Source: Pseudomonas sp. MPC6 (GTDB lineage: Bacteria; Pseudomonadota; Gammaproteobacteria; Pseudomonadales; Pseudomonadaceae). From it: DNA of 64,000 nt. A program made the position numbers and the translations under genes. This document shows, piece after piece, positions 7,467 through 16,011 of the stretch (position 1 is its first letter; each line of letters begins with the position of its first letter). The stretch lies in NCBI RefSeq assembly GCF_006094435.1, contig NZ_CP034782.1:62001-126000 (forward strand), read 5' to 3'. The notes beneath the pieces were generated by a model. The model saw only the letters and a list, made by a program, of their open reading frames with translations, had not been told where the DNA came from and ran no database searches.

Positions 7467-8420
7467 TTAGAGATCAAGTTCGAGTGATTCCGAGATAGCT
7501 CGGGAAACGCAGACCATCATTGAGCAGTTTTTCTTCCTTTCCGTCTCTGACAGCACACTGTCTCGATGATCAGGAATGCCAGCCAGCACGCGGGTTTCGC
7601 AAGACGCATAGGTACCTTCACGACATGAGTTTTCGACGTTGATACCTTGAGCTTCGAGCACTTCGAGGATTGATTTATCAGGAGGAACGTCAAAGATTTT
7701 TCCGCTCTTCGCCAGTTTGACGGTGAAGGTTTGCGCACGAATCGGCGCCGTAGGTTCCTTGGGGGTAAACCATTCGAAATGAACCTGTTCCGATGGAAAT
7801 GATTCTGCGGCAGCTTCGACTGCGAGCATCAGTGGCGTCGGGCCACAGGTATAGAAGTGACTGGTGAGCGGCTGCTGAGCAAGGGCACTGACAACATTAA
7901 ATAATCCACCGGCTTCATTATCGACGTGTAACGTGACCCGATCGCCATATTCTGCTAACTCTTCAAGAAAAGCGGCACGTTGGCGATTGCGCACCAAGTA
8001 ATACAGATGCCATGGACGTTGTTTGGCTTCGCACCAATTAATCATTGAGAGGATCGGCGTGATGCCGATGCCTCCGGCGAAGAAAACATGTCTCGCAGCA
8101 TCCTGCGCGAGGGGGAAGTTGTTGTGCGGAGGTGTGACTTTGATCAGGTCGCCAACCCGCAGTGATTGGTGAACATAGCGAGATCCACCTCTGCTAATCG
8201 GGGAAAGGCCTACGCCCACCCGATAACGATCCCGTTCCCGAGAATCGTTGCAGAGGGAATACTGGCGGATCCCGCCCTCGGCCAGATGCAGCTCTATGTG
8301 TGCTCCGGGAGTGAAGCCTGGTAGTTCGCCACCAGAAGGTGCACGCAGATCGACGACCACCGCGCCTTTCGCTTCAGCAGCGATATCGACAACACGCAGG
8401 GTGAGATGATCGACTGGCAT
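7467..8420 (-). CDS. VanB/CntB-type oxygenase reductase with an altered 2Fe-2S site
   Basis: A flavin- and NAD-binding reductase with a C-terminal plant-type ferredoxin, 317 residues. Motifs are RQYSLCND (flavin), FFAGGIGITPILSM (nicotinamide), YTCGPTPLM, and the tail CETRVLAGIPDHRDSVLS. It should pass electrons from NAD(P)H to the Rieske oxygenase at the head of the operon. The ferredoxin loop reads SCREGTYASCET, where the family has Cys-x4-Cys-x2-Cys: the second cysteine is Tyr (codon TAT instead of TGT). The last cysteine is present (MMVCVSRA). This could impair cluster assembly, so electron delivery may be lost or supplied by another reductase. Confidence 0.85.
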   Translation of the reverse strand: MPVDHLTLRVVDIAAEAKGAVVVDLRAPSGGELPGFTPGAHIELHLAEGGIRQYSLCNDSRERDRYRVGVGLSPISRGGSRYVHQSLRVGDLIKVTPPHNNFPLAQDAARHVFFAGGIGITPILSMINWCEAKQRPWHLYYLVRNRQRAAFLEELAEYGDRVTLHVDNEAGGLFNVVSALAQQPLTSHFYTCGPTPLMLAVEAAAESFPSEQVHFEWFTPKEPTAPIRAQTFTVKLAKSGKIFDVPPDKSILEVLEAQGINVENSCREGTYASCETRVLAGIPDHRDSVLSETERKKNCSMMVCVSRAISESLELDL

Positions 8421-8523
8421 AAATACCTCGTATTACCCAAGTTCAACAAAAGGCTGGCGTCCTGCCCAAGTGGTGAAAGGACGCCAGTGCCTGCGAGTCC
8501 TCACTCCACCTGATCTGTGATCG

Positions 8524-9459
8524 TTAGGCTCGACGCAGACTCGCAGTTGTCTTCAGCATTGCGGTAATCAATGCATCACGAGCGTTTGACAGGTCTGCTT
8601 GAGAGGCCCCTTGTGACTCCTCGTTGACACCTTCGACGAGCAGGGCGGAGGTCTCGGCATCGAGTCGCGGGTTGCCGAGGTCATCCCACCAGCGGTGAAA
8701 GCTTTCGGTGTACTTTTCACAGAATGATTCCAGCCCACCAGGGCCACCACCTAGGTTGAACAGCATCGTCGGCCCCATCGCCGCCCAGCGCAGCCCGGGG
8801 CCTGCCCAGACGGCCGTATCGACATCTTTGACGCTGGCAGCGCCAATCTTCACCAAGTGAATAGCCTCACGCCACAACGCAGCCTGTAGTCGGTTGGCGA
8901 CGTGGCCGGGCACTTCGCGGTTGACGCGAATGGTCACTTTCCCCACCAGTTCATAGAACTTTTCTGCTAGCTCAATGACCCCTTTGGCGGTTTCGTCATT
9001 GACCATCAGCTCCACGAGTGGAATGAGGTGTGGTGGATTGAACGGGTGGCCCAAAATGAAGTGGGATGGGTTTTTCCATCCCGCTTGCATTTCGCTGAGA
9101 GGGAGTCCCGATGCGGAGGATGCGACGATGGCGCCAGCCTTGAGCACTGGCTCGATTTCTGCGTACAGAGCATGCTTGATATTGATGCGCTCAGGTACGC
9201 TTTCCTGAATGAAGTCGGCCGACTTTACGGCCTCGGCTGCAGTCGCATGGAAACTCAGCTCTCCTGGTGCATCGGCTTTCACCAGATCCAATTCAGTCAG
9301 CGTTGGCCATGCCGCTTTTACATAGTCACGTACAAAGGTTTCCATTCCCTCGGCAGGGTCGAAAACAGCCACGTTTCGCCCGGAGGCCAAAAAAAGTGCA
9401 GTCCAGCTCGCCCCGATTACACCGGCACCCAGTACAGCAACGTTTTGGAAATCGCTCAT
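8524..9459 (-). CDS. cdhA: L-carnitine 3-dehydrogenase (CdhA/LcdH)
   Basis: The enzyme oxidises the 3-hydroxyl of L-carnitine to 3-dehydrocarnitine with NAD. It belongs to the 3-hydroxyacyl-CoA dehydrogenase fold. The N-terminal Rossmann motif is VAVLGAGVIGASW. FILGHPFNPPHLIPLVELM contains the catalytic His, and VPGHVANRLQAALWREA follows. About 311 residues, close to the usual length. The start at 9459 overlaps the upstream SDR stop (TAATG). The open frame extends further upstream but the family N-terminus begins at MSDFQN. Identification is strong because cdhB- and cdhC-type genes are in the same operon. Confidence 0.88.
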   Translation of the reverse strand: MSDFQNVAVLGAGVIGASWTALFLASGRNVAVFDPAEGMETFVRDYVKAAWPTLTELDLVKADAPGELSFHATAAEAVKSADFIQESVPERINIKHALYAEIEPVLKAGAIVASSASGLPLSEMQAGWKNPSHFILGHPFNPPHLIPLVELMVNDETAKGVIELAEKFYELVGKVTIRVNREVPGHVANRLQAALWREAIHLVKIGAASVKDVDTAVWAGPGLRWAAMGPTMLFNLGGGPGGLESFCEKYTESFHRWWDDLGNPRLDAETSALLVEGVNEESQGASQADLSNARDALITAMLKTTASLRRA

Positions 9460-10208
9460 TAGAATAACCTCGGTTGGAGCGGGGAAGCGGTGGTCAAACC
9501 ACCATCGACTACGATGCATTGGCCCGTGACAAAACCGGCCTGGTCAGATGCGAGCCAGGCCACCATATTTGCAACATCTTCCGGCTTACCGAATCGACCT
9601 GCCGCGTGACGGGCGAGCGCGTCGGCCTTAGCCAATGAAGGGTTTTTAGCGAGGGCGAAGCCGTCCTCTGCCATGGCCGTCATGATCCAGCCAGGACAAA
9701 CAGCGTTGCAGCGTACGCGTGGCCCGTGATCAACGGCAATGGAACGGGTGAGCCCATGAACGAAAGCTTTCGAGGCGTTGTACACGGCCATAGAAGGGTC
9801 AGCATTCAGGCCGGAAATCGAGCCGATGTTGACGATGACGCCACCGCCTTTTTCCATACCCGGCAGGACTGCTCGGCACATGTTGAACGTGCCCTTACCG
9901 TTGATACCCATGACCAGATCCCAATCGTCATCGGAGGTATCAACGACGGTTTTCTCCACCTGCACGCCGGCGTTGTTGATGAGTACTGTCGGTGAGCCGA
10001 ACAGCTCTTGGGTTTGCGACACAATTCGATTGGCGTCTTCGGCTTTGGAAACGTCAGCCTGAACCCAGGCAACCTGTGCATTCAGATCTTCAGGACGAGG
10101 GCCTCGGCCGCATGTGAGTACACGAGCCCCTTGTTCCAGAAACCGTTCAATAATCGCGCGCCCTATACCTCGGCTACCACCTGTCACAATGATGATGTCT
10201 TTGTTCAT
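9459..10208 (-). CDS. Short-chain dehydrogenase/reductase (SDR) 1
   Basis: A classical SDR of 249 residues: cofactor motif TGGSRGIGRAI, NNAG in the middle, catalytic YNASKAF, and CPGWIMT. It ends VVDGGLTTASP. The chosen ATG 10208 (MNKDIIIVTGG) lies five bases after the aldehyde dehydrogenase stop; the longer upstream frame has no SDR features. It overlaps cdhA by four bases. The core CdhABC route needs no SDR, so this enzyme suggests an added reaction such as D-carnitine or malic-semialdehyde turnover. The substrate is not known. Confidence 0.8.
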   Translation of the reverse strand: MNKDIIIVTGGSRGIGRAIIERFLEQGARVLTCGRGPRPEDLNAQVAWVQADVSKAEDANRIVSQTQELFGSPTVLINNAGVQVEKTVVDTSDDDWDLVMGINGKGTFNMCRAVLPGMEKGGGVIVNIGSISGLNADPSMAVYNASKAFVHGLTRSIAVDHGPRVRCNAVCPGWIMTAMAEDGFALAKNPSLAKADALARHAAGRFGKPEDVANMVAWLASDQAGFVTGQCIVVDGGLTTASPLQPRLF

Positions 10209-10213
10209 AGCTA

Positions 10214-11635
10214 TTACTCGTGAGCAAACATTACGTGGCGAATCGAGGTGTAGGCATCGAGTGCGTAGACCGACATATCGCAACCATGTCCTGAACCTTT
10301 CATGGCCGCCCAAGGCATTTCTGGGGTGGCTATGCCGTGAGTATTGACCCAGGTGAAGCCATAGCGAAGGCGGCTTGTTTCAGCCATCGCTCGACCGTTA
10401 TCACGTGTCCATACTGAAGAGGCCAATCCGTAGCGGCCTGTATTGGCAATGGCGATCGCGTCTTCATTTTTCTTGAATCGCGACACGGTGATGACAGGGC
10501 CGAACATCTCGTTTGTGGCTATTTCCGAGTTGTTATCGACGTTCGCGATCACTGTGGGCGAGTAGAAAAAACCCGGCCCTAATCCCATCGTTCCTCCGGT
10601 GACGACTTCGGAAGAACTGCGCGCTCTATCAACGAAGCTCGCTACCCGCTGGCGATGTTCCGCAGTGACCAATGGGCCCATTTCCGTGCCAGCGGTACGC
10701 GGCGCTCCAGTCCGAATTTCCGACACTACCAACGCAAGTTCCGCGACTACGCGGTCGTAGATCTTGTCGGCCACAATCAGTCGGCATGGTTGAGCGCAGT
10801 CCTGGCCTGCATTGAAAAACGCCGTACTGCGCAAGGTTGCAATCAGCTTGGGGATATCAGCATCTTCGTGAACGATTACCGGCGCCTTGCCACCCAATTC
10901 GAGATGAACCTGACGCATCTGGATTGAAGCTGCGTGCATGGCGGCTTTACCTGTGGATGGTGAGCCGGTGATGCTGATGCCTTCAATCCCCGCAGCATTG
11001 ATAAGACGATCACCGACATTTACCCCGCGACCATGGATGACGTTGACAACACCTTTTGGCATTACGTCCTGCAGCAACTCTGCTAACCGCAATGTCGACA
11101 ATGGCGTGATTTCGGAAGGTTTGAGCACCACGGTACATCCTGCAGCGAGTGGTGCGGCCAGCTTCCAGGCGGCCATCATGAGTGGGTAATTCCACGGAGC
11201 AATGGCTGCCACCGGCCCGAGCGGATCGCGGCGGATGATGCTGGTGTGATTCGTTACGTACTCGCCAGCTGCCGAGCCCGACAAAGTACGTGCAGCGCCG
11301 GCGAAGAAACGGAAGGTATCTATTGTCAGCGGCATTTCATCGTTCAACGCCGATGGCCAAGGCTTACCGACATTCAAGCTTTCGAGCGCGGCCAGTTCGT
11401 TCGCGTTCGATTCAATGACCTGCGCGATTTGCAGCAGTAACGCAGAGCGACTGGCCGGTGTGGTCTTGGAATAGGTTGTGAACGCCTCTTGCGCAGATCT
11501 CACGGCTGCTTCAACTTGCTCGTCACTTGCCTCGCGAACTTGTGTTATTTCCACTCCTCTTGCCGGGTCAAGAATACTCAGCGCGTTTCCTTCGCCTTCA
11601 ATCAGTTCGCCATTGATCAGCAGTTTTGTTTGCAT
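10214..11635 (-). CDS. Aldehyde dehydrogenase, betaine-aldehyde type
   Basis: The NAD-dependent aldehyde dehydrogenase has about 473 residues. It carries APWNYPLMMA, ITGSPSTGKAAMHAA, ELGGKAPVIV and the catalytic cysteine in FNAGQDCAQPCR. The ATG at 11635 gives MQTKLLINGELIEGEG, the usual N-terminus. Related enzymes act on betaine aldehyde, trimethylaminobutyraldehyde or gamma-aminobutyraldehyde. In this operon, trimethylaminobutyraldehyde or malic semialdehyde are the natural candidates. It follows the cdhC-like gene by 23 bases. Confidence 0.85.
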   Translation of the reverse strand: MQTKLLINGELIEGEGNALSILDPARGVEITQVREASDEQVEAAVRSAQEAFTTYSKTTPASRSALLLQIAQVIESNANELAALESLNVGKPWPSALNDEMPLTIDTFRFFAGAARTLSGSAAGEYVTNHTSIIRRDPLGPVAAIAPWNYPLMMAAWKLAAPLAAGCTVVLKPSEITPLSTLRLAELLQDVMPKGVVNVIHGRGVNVGDRLINAAGIEGISITGSPSTGKAAMHAASIQMRQVHLELGGKAPVIVHEDADIPKLIATLRSTAFFNAGQDCAQPCRLIVADKIYDRVVAELALVVSEIRTGAPRTAGTEMGPLVTAEHRQRVASFVDRARSSSEVVTGGTMGLGPGFFYSPTVIANVDNNSEIATNEMFGPVITVSRFKKNEDAIAIANTGRYGLASSVWTRDNGRAMAETSRLRYGFTWVNTHGIATPEMPWAAMKGSGHGCDMSVYALDAYTSIRHVMFAHE

Positions 11636-11658
11636 GGTGCTCTCCGACAGACCGTGGT

Positions 11659-12588
11659 TCAAAACGCGACGTTGTTGCCACCCTTGAGTCCGAGTCTCGT
11701 CCGAGCTTCTTCTGGAGTAGCGACCGTCAACCCAAGGCTCTCGACGATTGAACGAATCTTGCGAACTTGTTCTGCGTTGCTTTTTGCCTTTTCGCCAGGG
11801 CCGATATAGAGACTGTCCTCAAGACCGACGCGCAGGTTTCCACCCAGCAGCGCGGCTTGCGTAGCGAATTGCATTTGGTTCTTTCCGGCGGCGAGAACAG
11901 ACCATTCGTAGTCCTTGCCGAAGAGTTTTTGCGCAATGGTGTGCATGTGCATCATGTTGTCCAGATCAGCGCCGACGCCGCCGAGCACACCGAACACCAT
12001 CTGTACAAAGAATGGAGGTTTGATCCACCCCTGATCGATAACCCAAGCCAGGTTGTAAAGGTGCCCCAGGTCATAGCATTCGAACTCGAACTTTGTTCCG
12101 TGACCTTCTCCCAGCTCTTTGAGGACATACTCGATATCGGCGAACGTGTTTCGGAAAATAAAATCGCGGGTGCTGTCGAGGAAGGCGGGCTCCCAGTCGT
12201 GAAGCCACTTCGTATGTTTACCCTTCATTGGGAAAATACCGAAGTTCATCGAGCCGACATTTAATGAAGCCATTTCCGGGCTGACGCTCACCGCTGCACG
12301 CAGACGCTCTTCGCGGTTCATGCCCAAACCTCCGCCCGTTGAAACGTTCAGCACCGCGTCGCTCTGTTGCTTAATTTTCGGCATGAAATCGCGGAACAAC
12401 TCAGGTCTCGGGTCAGGCTTTCCCGTTTCCGGATGACGCGCATGCAGGTGAATGATTGAGGCACCCGCTTCAGCGGCTTCAATCGAAGATTGGGCAATTT
12501 CATCTGGAGTGATCGGCAGATACTGCGACATGGTGGGCGTGTGAACACCGCCGGTGGTCGCGCAGGTAATGATGACTGATTTAGGCAT
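11659..12588 (-). CDS. cdhC: CdhC-like BKACE enzyme (dehydrocarnitine:acetyl-CoA trimethylamine-acetyl transferase)
   Basis: A member of the beta-keto acid cleavage family (formerly DUF849), 309 residues, Zn-dependent. Family motifs are VIITCATTGG at the N-terminus, ASIIHLHARHPETGKPD with the metal-binding HLH, DAVLNVSTGGG and NVGSMNFG. In Pseudomonas, CdhC converts 3-dehydrocarnitine and acetyl-CoA to betainyl-CoA and acetoacetate. That is the step between cdhA and cdhB in this operon. It lies ten bases after SDR 2. Confidence 0.85.
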   Translation of the reverse strand: MPKSVIITCATTGGVHTPTMSQYLPITPDEIAQSSIEAAEAGASIIHLHARHPETGKPDPRPELFRDFMPKIKQQSDAVLNVSTGGGLGMNREERLRAAVSVSPEMASLNVGSMNFGIFPMKGKHTKWLHDWEPAFLDSTRDFIFRNTFADIEYVLKELGEGHGTKFEFECYDLGHLYNLAWVIDQGWIKPPFFVQMVFGVLGGVGADLDNMMHMHTIAQKLFGKDYEWSVLAAGKNQMQFATQAALLGGNLRVGLEDSLYIGPGEKAKSNAEQVRKIRSIVESLGLTVATPEEARTRLGLKGGNNVAF

Positions 12589-12597
12589 GATGGATTC

Positions 12598-13347
12598 TCA
12601 CAGCTTCATTTGTTGGACTTGAGCGGTCAGTCCGCCGTCCAGGATCCAGAGTTGTCCGGAGGCATATTTAGCTTCATCCGAGGCGAGCCAATTCACCAGG
12701 TTGGCAACATCATCCGGCGTGCCATAACGACGTATCGGATGAACATCGCGTACGGCGGCTTCAAGGCTTTCGATGTCGCCATGGTCACGGAAAAAACTGC
12801 GCAGCATTGGCGTGTCGATGTAGCCTGGGCAGATAGCATTGACGCGAATGCCTTCAGGGCCGTGGTCACAGGCCATGGCTCGGGTCAATGCATGAACTGC
12901 ACCTTTGCTGGCGCAATACGCAGCTAGACCCGGGTCGGCGATGAACCCGTCGTAGGAGCCGAAGTTGATAATGCTGGCCGACCCGCTTTGGCGCAGGAGG
13001 GGAAGGGCATATTTCGATACCAGGAAAGTGCCCGTGGCATTCACCGCAAAGACGCGATTCCATTCCGCCAGGGTGGTTTCTTCAATCGTCTTTTCAATCT
13101 CGATACCAGCAGCATTAACCAGGATATCGAGTTGGCCTCCGAGATTCCTGACGACCTCCATGGCCTCCTTGCAGTCATGTTCTGAAGTCACATCCAGCTT
13201 GATGAAACTCGCACCTGGAAGGGGGTGAGTTTCTTCCAGGTCTGCGGCGTAAACAGTCGCGCCTTCTTTGACGAAGCGGGCACATATGGCTCGGCCGATC
13301 CCACCTAGACCGCCAGTGACCAACGCAGTTTTACCAATCAAACTCAT
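12598..13347 (-). CDS. Short-chain dehydrogenase/reductase (SDR) 2
   Basis: The SDR has 249 residues: cofactor motif TGGLGGIGRAI, VNAAG, SGSASIINFGSYDG, catalytic YCASKGAVHA, CPGYIDTPML and LDGGLTAQ at the end. Its start ATG overlaps the Rieske oxygenase stop by four bases (ATGA), so the two are probably co-translated. This pairing suggests it acts on the oxygenase product. If the oxygenase cleaves carnitine, the product malic semialdehyde would need a dehydrogenase. It is only distantly similar to SDR 1 in the same operon. Confidence 0.8.
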   Translation of the reverse strand: MSLIGKTALVTGGLGGIGRAICARFVKEGATVYAADLEETHPLPGASFIKLDVTSEHDCKEAMEVVRNLGGQLDILVNAAGIEIEKTIEETTLAEWNRVFAVNATGTFLVSKYALPLLRQSGSASIINFGSYDGFIADPGLAAYCASKGAVHALTRAMACDHGPEGIRVNAICPGYIDTPMLRSFFRDHGDIESLEAAVRDVHPIRRYGTPDDVANLVNWLASDEAKYASGQLWILDGGLTAQVQQMKL

Positions 13348-14486
13348 GGTTTTACTCCTTGCCCGTAGGCACTGATTACAAGACCGTGGAAGTGGTGAAG
13401 GGCATGCTCGGATTTACCCGATCCTTTGGGGTCGGTAACGATTCGGCCTTGCTCAAAAGCGGGAGTCTTCATGCCGCGCTGGACGTTCTCGACCAATGAG
13501 ATGTCTTCGACTTGCAGGACTTCATCCAGATAGCGGATGGCTTCCCGCTCCATGTCGTCGGCTTCCGGGGTTTCGAGAAAAAAATCGTAGGTTTCCAGCG
13601 TCAGGTCAGGGCCGACAGGAATGATGTGCAGCACGATCATCGAGCTGCGACCTGGGTAGCGCATCAGGCAGGTGTTTGGCCACAGCCACCACACCGCATG
13701 GGTACGTACCTTAGCTTTGGAGGTGTCATAGGCGGTGTTTTGGCCTTTCCCGGCTTCAGCCATATGGCTGGAGTAAATCCCGTGGGTGTCGACCTTGTAG
13801 GTGTCCATATCCACCAGCGTGCAAAAATCTTTGTGTGCTGTCGGGCAGTGGTAACACTCAAGGAAGTTATCGACCACGTTCTTCCAGTTGGATTTGATCT
13901 CGTAGGTCAGACGATGGCCGAAGGTCAGGCCATCAATGTCCGGGGCCCAATGCAGAATTTCCTTTTTTAGGTCTCCCGACTGTTCACTTAGAGGTCGAGC
14001 ATTTGCATCCAGGTTGACGTAGATAAAACCGCAGAACTCCTCCACTTGAATGGGGCTCAGATGGATCTCACTTTTATCGAAATCCTTGAGCCCGCCAACA
14101 TGAGGAGCAGCAGCCAGTTGGCCGTTCAAGCCATAGCACCAGGAGTGGTAAGGGCAAATGATGCGGTTTACTTTGCCTTCCCCGATGAGCACGGGATGAG
14201 CGCGATGTTTGCAAACGTTATAAAAGGCTCTCAACACGCCGTCATGATCGCGAACCACGGCAACTGGATTCCCGGCTATTTCCGTGGTGGTGTAGGTGCC
14301 AGGCTCCCGGACTTTCTCGACATGACAGACCCACTGCCAAGATTTGGCGATAATTTGCTGCTCGTCGAGCTTGAACCATTGAGGGTCGACGTAAGCCTCT
14401 GAACGCAATGACGAAGAGACTAGAGGGTCTGGGTGGTAGCCTCTGGAGATTTGCTCCAGTTGTTCTTTTGTTATTGCTTCAGACAT
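13344..14486 (-). CDS. Rieske-type quaternary-amine oxygenase (GbcA/CntA-like)
   Basis: A terminal oxygenase of 380 residues. The Rieske centre is CKHRAH with CPYHSW 16 residues after the His. The mononuclear iron site is NVVDNFLECYHCPTAHKDF, with the pair of His and a Glu-containing bridge typical of the betaine/carnitine branch. The C-terminal half is RHO alpha-like. GbcA demethylates glycine betaine; CntA splits carnitine to trimethylamine and malic semialdehyde. This gene heads the carnitine operon and could do either. The matching reductase is five genes further down and has an altered ferredoxin. Confidence 0.85.
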   Translation of the reverse strand: MSEAITKEQLEQISRGYHPDPLVSSSLRSEAYVDPQWFKLDEQQIIAKSWQWVCHVEKVREPGTYTTTEIAGNPVAVVRDHDGVLRAFYNVCKHRAHPVLIGEGKVNRIICPYHSWCYGLNGQLAAAPHVGGLKDFDKSEIHLSPIQVEEFCGFIYVNLDANARPLSEQSGDLKKEILHWAPDIDGLTFGHRLTYEIKSNWKNVVDNFLECYHCPTAHKDFCTLVDMDTYKVDTHGIYSSHMAEAGKGQNTAYDTSKAKVRTHAVWWLWPNTCLMRYPGRSSMIVLHIIPVGPDLTLETYDFFLETPEADDMEREAIRYLDEVLQVEDISLVENVQRGMKTPAFEQGRIVTDPKGSGKSEHALHHFHGLVISAYGQGVKP

Positions 14487-14746
14487 GTCAGCGACCCTCG
14501 GTAATCAGCGCTATTGAAGTTGTGTCCTTCATTTCGTGATTCGATATTGGTGCCTTGCCGGGCAATATAATGTTCAAAAATAGACGAAAAATATCCTTTT
14601 TTAGCCTTTTTCGCTAACGGATATGAGAGATCAAAGATCGACATTCCCAGCGCTCCAGAGCAACTGGAATAGATGGCGGGAGCTGTGACGCATATCGTGT
14701 CAGAAAGGCTGGAATGGGGGAGTGATACAGTGGCAGGGGTGTTGAG
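14487..14746 (-). promoter_or_regulatory. Promoter region of the carnitine operon
   Basis: The 260-bp gap between the regulator and the oxygenase has no open frame of note. It contains an AT-rich stretch (14560-14610) with opposed copies of AAAAATATCC and GGATAT near 14587-14625. The CdhR-type regulator would be expected to bind here, but no defined operator can be proven. Confidence 0.4.
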
Positions 14747-15760
14747 TCAGGGCGTCAGCTGGTGCATAGGCCATGCACGGAAATCGAATGGGATGCGTCC
14801 TTCGAGCCGGTCGCGTCTGGGCGTCAAACCGAACCGCTGGCGATAGGCTTTGCTGAAGTGCGATTGATTGGAAAAGCCGGAAGCAATGGCAATTTCCGTC
14901 AGTGACAATCCCGTCTGTGTCACCAGACCCCGAGCACGATCTAAGCGGATATCACGGTAGTAAGTAGCAGGGCTTTTATGGACTATCTGGCTGAAAAGTC
15001 GGTCGAGTTGGCGTTGTGAAATGCAGATCTGCTCGCAGATCTCAGGAATGCTCACTGCCTCTTCAAGGTGTTCTTCCATGATCTTAATGGCTTGCTTGAC
15101 CATGTCTGGCACAGTACTGCCCAGTGGTTGTGGTACATCGGGATTCTGCTGTGTTCCATGAGGCCGCAAGCTCTGATGGAACAGGTAGCGAGCAGTCTCA
15201 TTGGTCAGGGTATCGCCATGGATATTGCGAATGATGTGCAGGGCAAAATCTGATGAAGCGGCGCCGCCACAGCATGTGATCCGCTTATCGTCGAACACGA
15301 ACATGTCTTCGCAGATATCGACGTCAGGATAAAGCTCCCGCAATGCATCGATGTGCTCGTAGTGTCCGGTTGCGCGCTTGCCTTTCAATAGTCCGGCTTG
15401 CGCAAGAATGAATGTGCCTGTATCTAGCGCTCCCAAAGTGCTGCCTGCTCTCGCCCATCCACGTAGCGCTGCATGAAGGGCAGGGCTATTTTGTGCTTCT
15501 GGCGCCCAACTGGATGACACGATAATGAGGTCTTTGGGAATTTTATGAAGCTCAGCCAACGCCTTTGTCTGAATGCTCATGCCGTTGCTGGCGACGATGG
15601 CCCCGCCATTGGTTGATGCAATTTCCCACTGAAATCGAGAATGCCCGCTGAGGTAATTCGCCACTCGGAATGGGTCTATGAATGCGGTTGTCGCGGCAAG
15701 ATTGTAGTGAGGGCAAACGATAATGAGCAGCGTGAAAGGTATGTTAAAAGTGGTTGGCAT
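14747..15760 (-). CDS. cdhR: GlxA/CdhR-type AraC-family transcriptional regulator
   Basis: The regulator has 337 residues. An N-terminal DJ-1/PfpI-like domain (residues about 10-180; FTLLIIVCPHYNLAATTAFIDP, LIIVSSSWAPE, TFILAQAGLLKGKRATGHYE) is followed by a C-terminal AraC DNA-binding domain with two helix-turn-helix motifs (ICISQRQLDRLFSQIV and LTEIAIASGFSNQSHFSKAY). In Pseudomonas CdhR of this architecture activates caiX-cdhCAB in response to carnitine. It lies upstream of the operon in the same direction. A ribosome site CTGAGGTGATC precedes its ATG. Confidence 0.82.
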   Translation of the reverse strand: MPTTFNIPFTLLIIVCPHYNLAATTAFIDPFRVANYLSGHSRFQWEIASTNGGAIVASNGMSIQTKALAELHKIPKDLIIVSSSWAPEAQNSPALHAALRGWARAGSTLGALDTGTFILAQAGLLKGKRATGHYEHIDALRELYPDVDICEDMFVFDDKRITCCGGAASSDFALHIIRNIHGDTLTNETARYLFHQSLRPHGTQQNPDVPQPLGSTVPDMVKQAIKIMEEHLEEAVSIPEICEQICISQRQLDRLFSQIVHKSPATYYRDIRLDRARGLVTQTGLSLTEIAIASGFSNQSHFSKAYRQRFGLTPRRDRLEGRIPFDFRAWPMHQLTP

Positions 15761-15869
15761 ACACGATCACCTCAGGAATATTGTATTGTTTTATAACGTG
15801 GATGCATGAAGCGTTTCAATTTTCCGATCGTAGCCTCGGTGGCGAGGCGCTCGCCGGAAAAGAGAAGGC

Positions 15870-16011
15870 TCATCCCTGCTTGATGGAGAAAATATCCGGC
15901 ATCTGAAGGTTCTTGTAAATGGCGAAAAACCTGAGGCCGAAGGTGAAAATCAAGGCAATCCAACCGGCGATCTAGGTCGACGGGAACAGGTCGCGCAACA
16001 GCACATAGAGG
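15870..16011 (-). pseudogene. Membrane protein (UPF0126/TRIC-like) C-terminal remnant cut by IS6
   Basis: Reading away from the IS, the frame gives LYVLLRDLFPST, a stop, then GWIALIFTFGLRFFAIYKN and a terminal stop. This resembles the C-terminal pair of helices of UPF0126/TRIC-type inner-membrane proteins. The N-terminal part is lost at the IS6 boundary (16012) and the remaining part has an in-frame TAG. The family call is tentative. Confidence 0.5.

Noticed and set aside
9028-9462. Plus-strand frame opposite carnitine dehydrogenase
   Set aside because: No recognisable domain; antisense to a well-identified gene.
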